Below, piece by piece: positions 40,814-49,290 of a stretch of 51,068 nucleotides of DNA. Numbering within the stretch: the stretch's first letter is position 1; every line of letters starts with the position of its first letter. Made by a program: the position numbers and the translations under genes. A model generated the notes under the pieces. It worked only from the letters and a program-made list of their open reading frames with translations. It had not been told where the DNA came from and made no database searches. Origin of the DNA: Acholeplasmatales bacterium (GTDB lineage: Bacteria > Bacillota_I > Bacilli_A > Acholeplasmatales > Anaeroplasmataceae); the NCBI GenBank assembly GCA_016288855.1, contig JAEELJ010000010.1, forward strand, positions 1 through 51,068, given 5' to 3'.

Positions 40814-41228
40814 GTAGAGTAACATCAATTACGTTTGGCAATTTCTTTAATTCAAGATTTAATGCTTGAACAGACATCTCAAGCTCTAATACCGCAATTG
40901 CTAATGTAACATATGCAATATTATGAACTGGCATTTCTTGTGTTATTGTTAAAATGTTACAATGTCTTTCATTTATTTCATTTAATACGTTTGATAATGT
41001 ACCAGGCTCATCATTAAGCTTTAAAGATAAGATTACTCTTCTCCCTAAATCCTTTGATGGTTTATTAACATAATCCTTATATTTATAGAAAGTTGATCTA
41101 GAAAGACCTATTTCCTTACAAGCATCACTAATATTTACTCCCTTAGATACCTTATCTTTTATTTGTATTACCTTTTCAAAATAATCAGGAAGAACCTTTT
41201 TATTGATTACATAATATTCATCATCCAT
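40800..41228 (-). CDS. thrR: ACT-domain regulator of the UPF0735 (PheB/ThrR) family
   Basis: 142 residues. The N-terminal half holds a helix-turn-helix (VNISDACKEIGLSRSTFYKYKD near 31-52) and the C-terminal half an ACT domain (ILSLKLNDEPGTLSNVLNEI near 66-85) for amino-acid sensing. The B. subtilis member has been described as a repressor of threonine genes (ThrR). Here it follows thrB with a one-base overlap, which supports the same role. The ligand is probably threonine; this is inferred. The name is by family and context. Confidence 0.8.
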   Translation of the reverse strand: MDDEYYVINKKVLPDYFEKVIQIKDKVSKGVNISDACKEIGLSRSTFYKYKDYVNKPSKDLGRRVILSLKLNDEPGTLSNVLNEINERHCNILTITQEMPVHNIAYVTLAIAVLELEMSVQALNLELKKLPNVIDVTLLAVE

Positions 41229-42100
41229 TAGATTTCCTCCAATTTGACACCAGAAGAAACCTTTAATAGCTTAACATCATAATTAAATTTCTTTAATTTA
41301 TTTTTAATTAAAGTAGCTTTCTTTTGGTCTTTTTTTAGAATAATAAGCATAGTAGATCCAGAACCAGATATAGCGAATGCAACCTTAGCCTTATCACAAA
41401 TTTCTTTAATTTCATTATATGTTGGAATAAGCTTTGATCTATATGGCTCATGCATTGAATCAATGAATAATCTTCTAATCATATTAACATCGCCTAATTC
41501 AAATGCACGTGGGATATTAACTATTCTTGAAGTATTATTTACAATTTCTTTATAAGATAAAGATTCAGGTAAAACCTTTCTTGCTTCATGTGTAGATAAA
41601 TGGAAAGGTGGAGTTACTGTTATAAAATCTAGATCCTTTGAAACCTTATAAATATTTGGATAATAATTATCTTCATATTTATATGAAGCAACAAGAGAAC
41701 CATATATAGCAGGTGCAACATTATCAGGATGTCCTTCTAATTCTACTGTTATATCAAATAATTGATTTTTAGTTAAAGGCTTACCCATAAAATAATTTGC
41801 TGCAAAAACACCAGCTACAATTAAGCTTGATGAAGAGCCAAGTCCTCTTGAAACAGGAATTTCCCCCTTAAAGCCAATTCTTACAGGAACAAGCTTCATA
41901 CCTATTTTTTCAAATGTGTATTTATATGAATCATAAACTAAATTATTATCAATAGTTAAGAATTCATCCTCAAATCCATAAAATGAAAATTCATCTGATT
42001 TTTCAAATGTAAATTCATTAAATAATGATAATGCTAGTCCTAAAACATCAAATCCTACACATAAATTTGCAGATGTTGCAGGAACTTTTATTCGAAGCAT
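41228..42100 (-). CDS. thrB: Homoserine kinase
   Basis: GHMP-family kinase that phosphorylates homoserine, 290 residues. The N-terminal VPATSANLCVGFDVLG is the family signature. The ATP loop PVSRGLGSSSSLIVAG is near residue 83 and the C-terminal AFAISGSGSTMLI near 245. It overlaps thrC by 13 bases at its start and thrR by one at its end, so the three genes are tightly coupled. No homoserine dehydrogenase or aspartokinase is nearby, so homoserine must be supplied by genes elsewhere. Confidence 0.95.
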   Translation of the reverse strand: MLRIKVPATSANLCVGFDVLGLALSLFNEFTFEKSDEFSFYGFEDEFLTIDNNLVYDSYKYTFEKIGMKLVPVRIGFKGEIPVSRGLGSSSSLIVAGVFAANYFMGKPLTKNQLFDITVELEGHPDNVAPAIYGSLVASYKYEDNYYPNIYKVSKDLDFITVTPPFHLSTHEARKVLPESLSYKEIVNNTSRIVNIPRAFELGDVNMIRRLFIDSMHEPYRSKLIPTYNEIKEICDKAKVAFAISGSGSTMLIILKKDQKKATLIKNKLKKFNYDVKLLKVSSGVKLEEI

Positions 42101-43506
42101 TTTACTACTTCCTTTACATAGCTAGAAGCATCTTCTAATTTAACAACAGTTCTTTCTGGAGCTGGATAATTTAAGACAGAAGGAATTTCAAGATTGAACT
42201 TCTTAGATAATACTTCAATTGATTTAAATGCATCTTCTTCTTTAATGCTAAACGCTTCAAGAACAGATTGTGGGAACTTGTATGGAGATGCAGTTGAAAC
42301 AACAACTGTAATAGCCTTATCATTTGTTTCAGTAGAATATTCCTTAAATGCGTTATATGCAACTGCAGTATGTGGATCAATTACATAATTAAATTCATTA
42401 TAAACATCCTTGATTACTGATAAAGTCTTTGCTTCATCAGTTGAATAAGCATAGAAATATGGATATGGATTATTAAAATCATAGTATCCATTTGTATTTA
42501 AGCTTGTCATTAATGAAGAAACCTTATTAGTGTCTTCATTATTTGCATAATATAAGAATCTTTCTAGGTTAGATGAGATTAAGATATCCATTGATGGTGA
42601 ATTTGTCTTAAAGAATGGACGATTCTTATTATATTTACCATTGCAGAAGAAATCTGTTAATACATTATTCTTATTAGATGCACAAATTAAATTCTTAATA
42701 GGTAATCCTAACATCTTTGCATAGAATCCCGCAAAAATATTACCGAAGTTACCAGTAGGTACATCAAAGTTAATTTCTTCCCCATCTTTTATAATTCCAT
42801 TTCTTAATAAATAAATATAAGAATAGAAATAATATACAGTTTGTGGTATTAATCTAGCAATATTGATTGAATTTGCGCTAGATAATGATAAATCCTTATT
42901 TTCACTAAAGAACTTCTTTACGAAGCTTTGGCAATCATCGAAGTTTCCTTGAATTGCTAATACTTTAGCATTTTCTCCCTTAAATGAGCACATTTGTGCT
43001 TCCTGTACTGGTGAAACACCTCCATCAGGATATAGTACAACAATTGAAATACCAGGAATTGATTTAAAACCATTTAATGCAGCTCCACCTGTATCCCCTG
43101 ATGTTGCTGTTAAAATAGTAATATTCTTCTTATATCCAAGCTTTTCTTTAGATAGCTTCATTAATCTTGGTAATACAACTAAAGCTAAATCCTTAAAAGC
43201 AAGTGTAGGACCATGGAATAATTCTAAGAAATATGCATTACCGCATCCCTTAAGCTCAACTACATTTTCTGTATCAAATGTTGAATAAGCTTGATCAATT
43301 TCTTTCTTGATTTCATCGAATGAAAATTCAGGGAAGAATGCATTTAAAATCTTTGATGCCATAGTCTTATAATCATCATTTAAATAATCCTTATAATTAA
43401 TCTTAGGAAGATTATCAATTACATATAAACCTCCATCTGATGCTAATCCATTTAAAATAGCCTCAGGTGATGAAACTAATTTACTTCCTCTTGTTGAATG
43501 AAACAT
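42088..43506 (-). CDS. thrC: Threonine synthase
   Basis: PLP enzyme that converts phosphohomoserine to threonine, 472 residues. This is the long form with N-terminal FHSTRGSKLVSSPEAIL. The PLP lysine is in GPTLAFKDLAL near residue 105 and the cofactor loop in TATSGDTGGAAL near 135; FDVPTGNFGNIFAG follows near 240. Start at ATG 43506 with GGAGG 8 bases upstream. First gene of thrC-thrB-thrR. No T-box precedes it; the promoter contains a palindrome that could be the ThrR site. Confidence 0.95.
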   Translation of the reverse strand: MFHSTRGSKLVSSPEAILNGLASDGGLYVIDNLPKINYKDYLNDDYKTMASKILNAFFPEFSFDEIKKEIDQAYSTFDTENVVELKGCGNAYFLELFHGPTLAFKDLALVVLPRLMKLSKEKLGYKKNITILTATSGDTGGAALNGFKSIPGISIVVLYPDGGVSPVQEAQMCSFKGENAKVLAIQGNFDDCQSFVKKFFSENKDLSLSSANSINIARLIPQTVYYFYSYIYLLRNGIIKDGEEINFDVPTGNFGNIFAGFYAKMLGLPIKNLICASNKNNVLTDFFCNGKYNKNRPFFKTNSPSMDILISSNLERFLYYANNEDTNKVSSLMTSLNTNGYYDFNNPYPYFYAYSTDEAKTLSVIKDVYNEFNYVIDPHTAVAYNAFKEYSTETNDKAITVVVSTASPYKFPQSVLEAFSIKEEDAFKSIEVLSKKFNLEIPSVLNYPAPERTVVKLEDASSYVKEVVKCFE

Positions 43507-43533
43507 ATTAATACCTCCAAAATAAACAACACC

Positions 43534-43585
43534 ATTATATATTGTTTTGTACAAATATACAAGTGTTTTTTAAGCAAAAACACTT
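43534..43585 (-). promoter_or_regulatory. thrC promoter with two candidate operators
   Basis: Minus strand TTGTAT (43562-43557), a 17-base spacer and TATAAT (43539-43534). The perfect palindrome TTTGTACAAA (43546-43555) lies in the spacer, where a bound repressor would block RNA polymerase. A second perfect inverted repeat, AAGTGTTTT/AAAACACTT (43561-43585), overlaps the -35 side. Confidence 0.6.
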
Positions 43586-43611
43586 TGAAAATGTTATTAT
43601 ATTTTAAAATA

Positions 43612-43640
43612 TAATAAAAGGCCCTCATAAAGAGAGCCTT
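43612..43640 (-). terminator. Terminator after the lipoprotein at 43645-44223
   Basis: Minus-strand AAGGCTCTC/GAGGGCCTT stem with one mismatch followed by TTATTAT. Confidence 0.85.
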
Positions 43641-43644
43641 AAAA

Positions 43645-44223
43645 TTAATCTACTTTTGCTGGATAATATTCCCATGCATATGCTGCAACAGAGTGGATAT
43701 TAACCTTCTTAGAATCAGATGTTGCGAAATAATCACAGAAGTCATAATCGTATGCCTTAGATGTATCCCATGCAACACTACCATTCTTATATAAAACTGC
43801 AACTAAGCCAGATAATACCTCGTCACTTGAGTTTTCTTCACTATAAGATGGTGATAAAACATTTTTTACGCCTAATTCTTTTCTATATTTTTCACGTACA
43901 GAAACACTAGATGCATCATCACAATTTACAAAATAAATCTTGTTCTTTTGATTTGTTACATAAGCATCATAGCAAAGTCCCTGAACATCCTTAACATCCT
44001 GAGAATCTGATGGTGAACCAAACATTACTAAGAATGTTTCCTTGTTATCCTTCATTTCCTTTGCCTTATCAAAAGAAATATATTCAAATGGTACTTCTTC
44101 ATCAATGTCTGCCCCTGCATTATGCCAATCCTTATAAAAGCTTGTACTTGAGCATGATGCTAATGACATTAAACCTACTGCAGCTACTAAAATCCCTGCT
44201 GCTTTCTGAAAGACTTTCTTCAT
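43645..44223 (-). CDS. Lipoprotein with thioredoxin-like features but no CxxC
   Basis: 192 residues with a lipoprotein signal (GILVAAVGLMSLASC, lipidated Cys near residue 24). The mature domain has FLVMFGSPSDSQDVKDVQGL near 85 and KIYFVNCDDASSVSVREKYRKELG near 117, which follow the strand-helix pattern of thioredoxin folds. The usual redox CxxC is replaced by SPSD. The role is probably structural or binding at the outer membrane face of the cytoplasmic membrane. It is monocistronic between the threonine and beta-propeller units. The family assignment is tentative. Confidence 0.65.
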   Translation of the reverse strand: MKKVFQKAAGILVAAVGLMSLASCSSTSFYKDWHNAGADIDEEVPFEYISFDKAKEMKDNKETFLVMFGSPSDSQDVKDVQGLCYDAYVTNQKNKIYFVNCDDASSVSVREKYRKELGVKNVLSPSYSEENSSDEVLSGLVAVLYKNGSVAWDTSKAYDYDFCDYFATSDSKKVNIHSVAAYAWEYYPAKVD

Positions 44224-44279
44224 ATCGTTGCCTCCAAAAACAAGTTAATTATAACTTATATAAAAGTTATTTTCAAGAA

Positions 44280-46238
44280 CTAATCATTATTAGGGATTAA
44301 ATATTCTCCTCTATAATTGCTAAATCCTGAATCAGGATATCTTTCATAAGTTCTTTTACTTTCTAAAACCATACTGGTTTTATATATATACATTTTTTTA
44401 TTATCCCAAACTAAAATCTCATCTATTCCATCGCCATCTATATCATATGCTTCATTACATACAGTTGGATGTCCATCATCAGGGAATAATAATACCTGAT
44501 CTAGGCTAGAATCTAATATACCACCACTCTTATCTGGATAGGTTAAAATTAGATTATGTATTCCATCATAATTAATTGGTGTAATAGTTGAACCATTACC
44601 TTCCATTTCTCTTTTGCAAATCAAATCACCCTTATAATCATATAAAGAAATAATTCCATTACATCCCCAAAATGATGTAACACAAACCTCAAGCTCATCT
44701 TTTATATTTCTAAATGGTGCAACACTTATTCTTTGCGCATGACCAATCTCATTATGCTTATATAGGGTACCATCAATATTAAACATATTGAATCCTTCAT
44801 TACCTGAAGCTAAAATCAATCTTTTAGGCTCATTCTTTTTTAACGATTGATAAATTATTTCATCAGTATGATCAGTATTATATGGCAAATCAACTAATAT
44901 TTCACCCTTAGCTGATACTAAATCATATCCAATAAATAATTCATCTATACCATCACCATTAAAATCATAAACATATGGGAAATGTCCTGTGTTTTTATTA
45001 TGATACCTAAATAATTCTTTAAAGTTTTTATCATATGCAATTACATTTTGATATCTGTCTTTAATAATTAAATTACCTTTATATCCTAATCCTTCTAAAT
45101 CAGCTACACGAATCATATCAACGTTTAATCTTCTAAATGGCTCATTCTTAAAATTAGGATTATCTTTTATTATAGGTGTTTCAAATTTATGTAATACCTT
45201 TAATGTATAAAAATCACATATATAAATATAAAAATCTCTAAAATATATAAGTTCAAGCTTTGAATCACCGTTAATATCTGATACCTGACATGGTAGGTCA
45301 CATGAAATATATGAATTATCATATGAATTATTAGGCTCACCTATTTGCCATAATATATTACCATCTACGTCAAAGCAGGTCATTGATGATAATCTTTGGA
45401 ATGAATCTCTTATATATCTTTTTTGATTTTGCATCAAAATGAAATAAGTTTTTCCTTTATCCCTTATACATCTTAATTGTCTACCTGAGCCAAAGTTTTT
45501 TAAATCAATTTTATGAATTAATTTTAAAGGTGGAATTTTACTTCTTTTTTCTTCTAATCTAGCTTCTTCAAGCTTTATTCCATTTAGATGTGATAAATAG
45601 TTATCATCACTCATAAATACCTTAAAATTACTATATCTAGCTAATGATTTAGATACAAATGCAATCTTACCAATGTTAAAATTAATATCTAGATCAAATA
45701 CTTTTTTAGAATCTAAGAATAAAGATGCTTTATTATAATCAAGCTCTACTTTTATAGAATAAGTTTTTAAATCATCTAATTCTATTGTCTCTTCTTTTAA
45801 AACTATAATATCTTCATCTAATCTTCTTAATATGGCAATACTTTTAGGCTTTAATCCAACAAAATAATAATCTCTTGATGTTTTATAATAAAAAGCCATT
45901 CCACACCATAAATTAAATTCTAATATTCTAATATCAAAAGAAAAAGAATATGGACTATAAAATGTATTTTTATTAACTAAGGTAGGATATACATTTATAA
46001 ACGCATCATCCCCACAGTTATCTCCTCTGTTTTGTTCTAAATATTTAATTCCATCCTCTTCTGTAAAAATCCAGCTACCATCTAAACTTCTCCATTTATG
46101 AAGTGGAATTGGGTCATAATAATCACCCGAGTTGCCATATTCAAAATGGTTATATTCACCTAGTGCTGTATGAAATTTATCATAAGGAAATTCACTTGTA
46201 TCAAAAATCTTAAAATCCTCATCAATTAAATATTTCAT
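44280..46238 (-). CDS. Cytosolic beta-propeller protein, possible carbohydrate-active enzyme
   Basis: About 652 residues. The N-terminal third looks like a beta-sandwich (FSFDIRILEFNLWCGMAFYY). The rest is a propeller with at least three calcium-binding DxDGDGxDE loops (DINGDSKLE near 330, DFNGDGIDE near 465, DIDGDGIDE near 620). Such repeats occur in rhamnogalacturonan lyases (PL11 type) and FG-GAP proteins, but I do not see a diagnostic lyase motif. There is no signal peptide, so it should act inside the cell. It overlaps the HAD phosphatase gene by 17 bases and is led by a WYL regulator, suggesting a small sugar-related operon. Start ATG 46238 with GAGGGAG upstream. Confidence 0.7.
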   Translation of the reverse strand: MKYLIDEDFKIFDTSEFPYDKFHTALGEYNHFEYGNSGDYYDPIPLHKWRSLDGSWIFTEEDGIKYLEQNRGDNCGDDAFINVYPTLVNKNTFYSPYSFSFDIRILEFNLWCGMAFYYKTSRDYYFVGLKPKSIAILRRLDEDIIVLKEETIELDDLKTYSIKVELDYNKASLFLDSKKVFDLDINFNIGKIAFVSKSLARYSNFKVFMSDDNYLSHLNGIKLEEARLEEKRSKIPPLKLIHKIDLKNFGSGRQLRCIRDKGKTYFILMQNQKRYIRDSFQRLSSMTCFDVDGNILWQIGEPNNSYDNSYISCDLPCQVSDINGDSKLELIYFRDFYIYICDFYTLKVLHKFETPIIKDNPNFKNEPFRRLNVDMIRVADLEGLGYKGNLIIKDRYQNVIAYDKNFKELFRYHNKNTGHFPYVYDFNGDGIDELFIGYDLVSAKGEILVDLPYNTDHTDEIIYQSLKKNEPKRLILASGNEGFNMFNIDGTLYKHNEIGHAQRISVAPFRNIKDELEVCVTSFWGCNGIISLYDYKGDLICKREMEGNGSTITPINYDGIHNLILTYPDKSGGILDSSLDQVLLFPDDGHPTVCNEAYDIDGDGIDEILVWDNKKMYIYKTSMVLESKRTYERYPDSGFSNYRGEYLIPNND

Positions 46239-46872
46239 CAAAGTTCTCCCTCAATTCATTAAAGCTATCATAAATAGCACTACCAGTATTTAATAATACT
46301 TCCCTACTTTGGTGCCCAATTGATAACAAAATCGACTTACAACCTAGCTTTTTAGCTATCTCATCATCATGAGTTGTATCACCAATAAATAATGTTTCAT
46401 TCACCTTTATATCGTTATCTAAAAAATATTTTTCTGCAATCTCACTTTTACTTTTAGCATAAACATCACTTGTTCCTAATACATCCTTAAAAAATCCTTT
46501 AATTTTAAAATAATCTAATTGGCTTAAAAGATTATTTCTTTCTGATGCTGATAATAAATATACATTTAAGCCTTTATTATTTAAGAAACCAAGTGTATCA
46601 AAAACACCATCATATAAGCTTGATTCATCTAAATATCTTCTCATATATTCCTTTATGAACCAATGTGCAATATCTTCATAATCTGAAGTATCAAATGTTA
46701 CACCTGCAGCTATATAATATTTTTTAACTGGAAAACAAAATATATTCTTATATTTATTTATATCTACTGTTTTATGATTTTGATTTTTTAATAATTCATT
46801 TAATAAATCTAAGCATAGATTTACATCATTTAAAATAGTACCATTAAAATCAAAGAATACATTTTTAATCAT
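46222..46872 (-). CDS. HAD-superfamily phosphatase
   Basis: 216 residues of the phosphoglycolate phosphatase-like HAD group. The first motif is FFDFNGTI: the nucleophile Asp is present, but the usual second Asp of DxDGT is Asn. LLSAS near 107 is motif II, the Lys in DVYAKSKSEIAEKYF motif III, and FIGDTTHDDEIAKKLG motif IV. An alpha-helical cap lies between. It overlaps the WYL gene upstream by 8 bases and the propeller gene downstream by 17, so it is translationally coupled to both. A sugar phosphate substrate is likely but not identified. Confidence 0.8.
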   Translation of the reverse strand: MIKNVFFDFNGTILNDVNLCLDLLNELLKNQNHKTVDINKYKNIFCFPVKKYYIAAGVTFDTSDYEDIAHWFIKEYMRRYLDESSLYDGVFDTLGFLNNKGLNVYLLSASERNNLLSQLDYFKIKGFFKDVLGTSDVYAKSKSEIAEKYFLDNDIKVNETLFIGDTTHDDEIAKKLGCKSILLSIGHQSREVLLNTGSAIYDSFNELRENFDEIFN

Positions 46873-47809
46873 ATAATGCTAAAACCTTCCAAACTTCATC
46901 CTTAATATCTTTTATTAACCATTCTGGCTCTATAATCTTACATTTATCTCTAAATGATGAAACAAAGGCCTTAATGGAATTCTTATTCTGCATATCACAT
47001 TCCAAAATCAAGTGATTATCATCTAAAAGAGTAATAGTTTGATTCTTACCATATATTCTTTCCTGAATATAGACATTTAGGTCAGTAAATTCAAGCTTTA
47101 AATGATAATATTCACCATTTTCCTTCATACCAAATTCATCTAAATATTTAGATTCATCATAATCCTTTAATCTTAGGAAATGATTCTTTGTTATATTTGC
47201 TCTATTAATTCTATTAAGCTTAAAATACTTCATCTTCATTTCTTCTTTATCATAAGCTAGGGTGAAATAAGCATTATTAAACATAAAAAGTCTATATGGC
47301 TCAATTATATAATTCTTCTTTTCACCATTTGAATTAAGATAAGATATTTCAACCTCTAATAAATTTTTAATTGCTTCACTAAATAAAATATATCTTTTTT
47401 CTATTGCGCTTTTATCCATTTGAAGTGGGAAACGATCAATCATTAACGCAGGTACATCTCTTTTGATATCTCCATCAATTTGATTTAATATTTTCCCCAT
47501 TACAATAGAATATCCTGTATAGTCTATTTCATCTCTTCCCTCAATATATTTTCTTACCTCTTCAATTGTTGAAATCTCATTTGGTGTTAAAGATAATGAT
47601 GGTAAAAGATTTCTATTAACTAATCTATAACCACCAAATTTACCCTTCTTAGATTCAACTGAATATCCTGCAACCTCAATCTCTTTAATATATTCTCTTA
47701 TATTTCTAGGATTGATTTCTAAAAATGATGCAATTTCATCCTTTGATGTAAAATCATATCTTGATGATAAAAGCTGAATTAACTTTATACATGATGCTGT
47801 TTTATACAT
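46865..47809 (-). CDS. HTH/WYL-domain transcriptional regulator
   Basis: 314 residues of the YafY/PafC-like group. The N-terminal HTH (residues 8-55, KDEIASFLEINPRNIREYIKE) recognises DNA. The WYL domain around residues 140-215 includes INR and LFMFNNAYFTLAYD, where the WYL triplet is FTL. The C-terminal WCX region follows. WYL domains sense nucleic-acid or small-molecule ligands. It is the first gene of the operon with the HAD phosphatase and propeller protein, and diverges from the MocR-like gene across a 120-base region, so it may control both units. Confidence 0.82.
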   Translation of the reverse strand: MYKTASCIKLIQLLSSRYDFTSKDEIASFLEINPRNIREYIKEIEVAGYSVESKKGKFGGYRLVNRNLLPSLSLTPNEISTIEEVRKYIEGRDEIDYTGYSIVMGKILNQIDGDIKRDVPALMIDRFPLQMDKSAIEKRYILFSEAIKNLLEVEISYLNSNGEKKNYIIEPYRLFMFNNAYFTLAYDKEEMKMKYFKLNRINRANITKNHFLRLKDYDESKYLDEFGMKENGEYYHLKLEFTDLNVYIQERIYGKNQTITLLDDNHLILECDMQNKNSIKAFVSSFRDKCKIIEPEWLIKDIKDEVWKVLALYD

Positions 47810-47929
47810 TTATATCACTCTCCAACAAACTAATTTAATTATAACATTATTAATGTCATTTATAAACATTAATTATAGAAAAATCTGATACTATATTATA
47901 TAATAAAAATAATTAAGGAGATGGTACCA

Positions 47930-49258
47930 ATGGATATTGTATTAAAAGGAGAAAAGCCACTTTATATTGAACTTTATATCGAATTAGAAAAAATGATCAA
48001 TGACGGCATATTAAAGCCTAATTGTAAAATGCCTTCTAAAAGACAATTATCAATTGATTTAAATATATCTCTTAATACTGTAATTAACTCATATGAAATG
48101 CTAAAGGATGAGGGATATATTTACACAATAGAAAAGAAAGGTTATTTTGTGACTAAGCAACCATCTCTTTCTAAAAAGCCTTTAAATAAAGAAATTTTAG
48201 TAGATGATGAAATAAAATATAAATATGATTTTACAACTAAAAATATTAGAGATTTTGATAACAAAAGCTGGAATAAAATTGTAAAAGAGGTTTTATTAGA
48301 TAATAATTACCTAAATAAAAGCCCCTTTCTTGGAGAAAAGGAATTAAAGGTTGCAATAAAAGAGCATTTAAAGAATAACCGTTCTATTGACGTTAATGAA
48401 TCAAATATTATTATTACTTCAGGAATGGAAGGATTAAATAAGGTATTAAATCTATTAGATATTAAAAATATATATTTAGAAAACCCAGGATATCATAAAA
48501 TAAAGGATATCTCATTAGAAAAGGAAATTAAATATATTGACCTTGATGAAAAGGGAGTATTAATACCAGATTCTAAAGGTATATTATATACTACCTCATT
48601 TAACCAATTCCCAACTGGGATAAAAATGACAATAGATAGAAAAAAAGAATTAATATCTTATGCAATAAATACTAATTCTTATATTATTGAAGATGACTTT
48701 GATACAGAATTTAGAATTAATTCTTCTCCTGTAACTCCATTATTAAAGCTAGATTATAATCATGTTATATTCTTCTCTTCGTTTTCTACAACAATGTTTC
48801 CAGGTCTTAGAATATCATATATTATTCTTCCAAATGAATTAATGAATAAATATATATCTAAATATAAAAATGATTCAAACCCTGTATCATCATTAATCCA
48901 GCTATCATTAGCTAAATATATAAGCCAAGGTGAATATGCAAGAAGCTGTAATAAATTAAAGAAATTATATTTACAAAGAAGGCAGGCTTTAATTAATGAA
49001 TTAAAGAAATATGATATTTTTAAGCCACTTGAAAAGAAAAATTATATTTCTTTATTAGTAAAAATAAATACTAAAATAGATATAAATAAATTAACTAATT
49101 ATTTAAAAGAAAATGGTATTAATATTAATTCTATAATGGATTACGATATTAATAAAAAATATAGTAATACATTAGTATTAGGATATACAAATATTAGTGA
49201 GGATGAAATAAAAGACTCAATTGAATATCTTTATTTAAAAATTAAAGAATATAAATAA
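47930..49258 (+). CDS. MocR/PdxR-like regulator with aminotransferase domain lacking the PLP lysine
   Basis: 442 residues. The N-terminal GntR-type winged helix (residues 5-70, KMPSKRQLSIDLNISLNTVIN) is followed by a class I aminotransferase-like domain. Cofactor-site landmarks remain: NPGYHKIKD, TTSFNQFPTG and IIEDDFDTEF. In FSKT, the family's Schiff-base lysine motif, this protein has FSTT: Thr287 (48788-48790) takes the lysine place. It therefore should not form the internal aldimine with PLP. Start at ATG 47930 with AAGGAG upstream, preferred over ATG 47921, which abuts the site. It has no pyridoxine gene next to it. Confidence 0.85.
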   Translation: MDIVLKGEKPLYIELYIELEKMINDGILKPNCKMPSKRQLSIDLNISLNTVINSYEMLKDEGYIYTIEKKGYFVTKQPSLSKKPLNKEILVDDEIKYKYDFTTKNIRDFDNKSWNKIVKEVLLDNNYLNKSPFLGEKELKVAIKEHLKNNRSIDVNESNIIITSGMEGLNKVLNLLDIKNIYLENPGYHKIKDISLEKEIKYIDLDEKGVLIPDSKGILYTTSFNQFPTGIKMTIDRKKELISYAINTNSYIIEDDFDTEFRINSSPVTPLLKLDYNHVIFFSSFSTTMFPGLRISYIILPNELMNKYISKYKNDSNPVSSLIQLSLAKYISQGEYARSCNKLKKLYLQRRQALINELKKYDIFKPLEKKNYISLLVKINTKIDINKLTNYLKENGININSIMDYDINKKYSNTLVLGYTNISEDEIKDSIEYLYLKIKEYK

Positions 49259-49290
49259 AATCGGAAGCATATGCTTCCGATTTATTATTA
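49258..49290. terminator. Bidirectional terminator
   Basis: Perfect stem AAATCGGAAGC/GCTTCCGATTT with a 4-base loop between convergent genes, T-rich on both sides. Confidence 0.9.
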
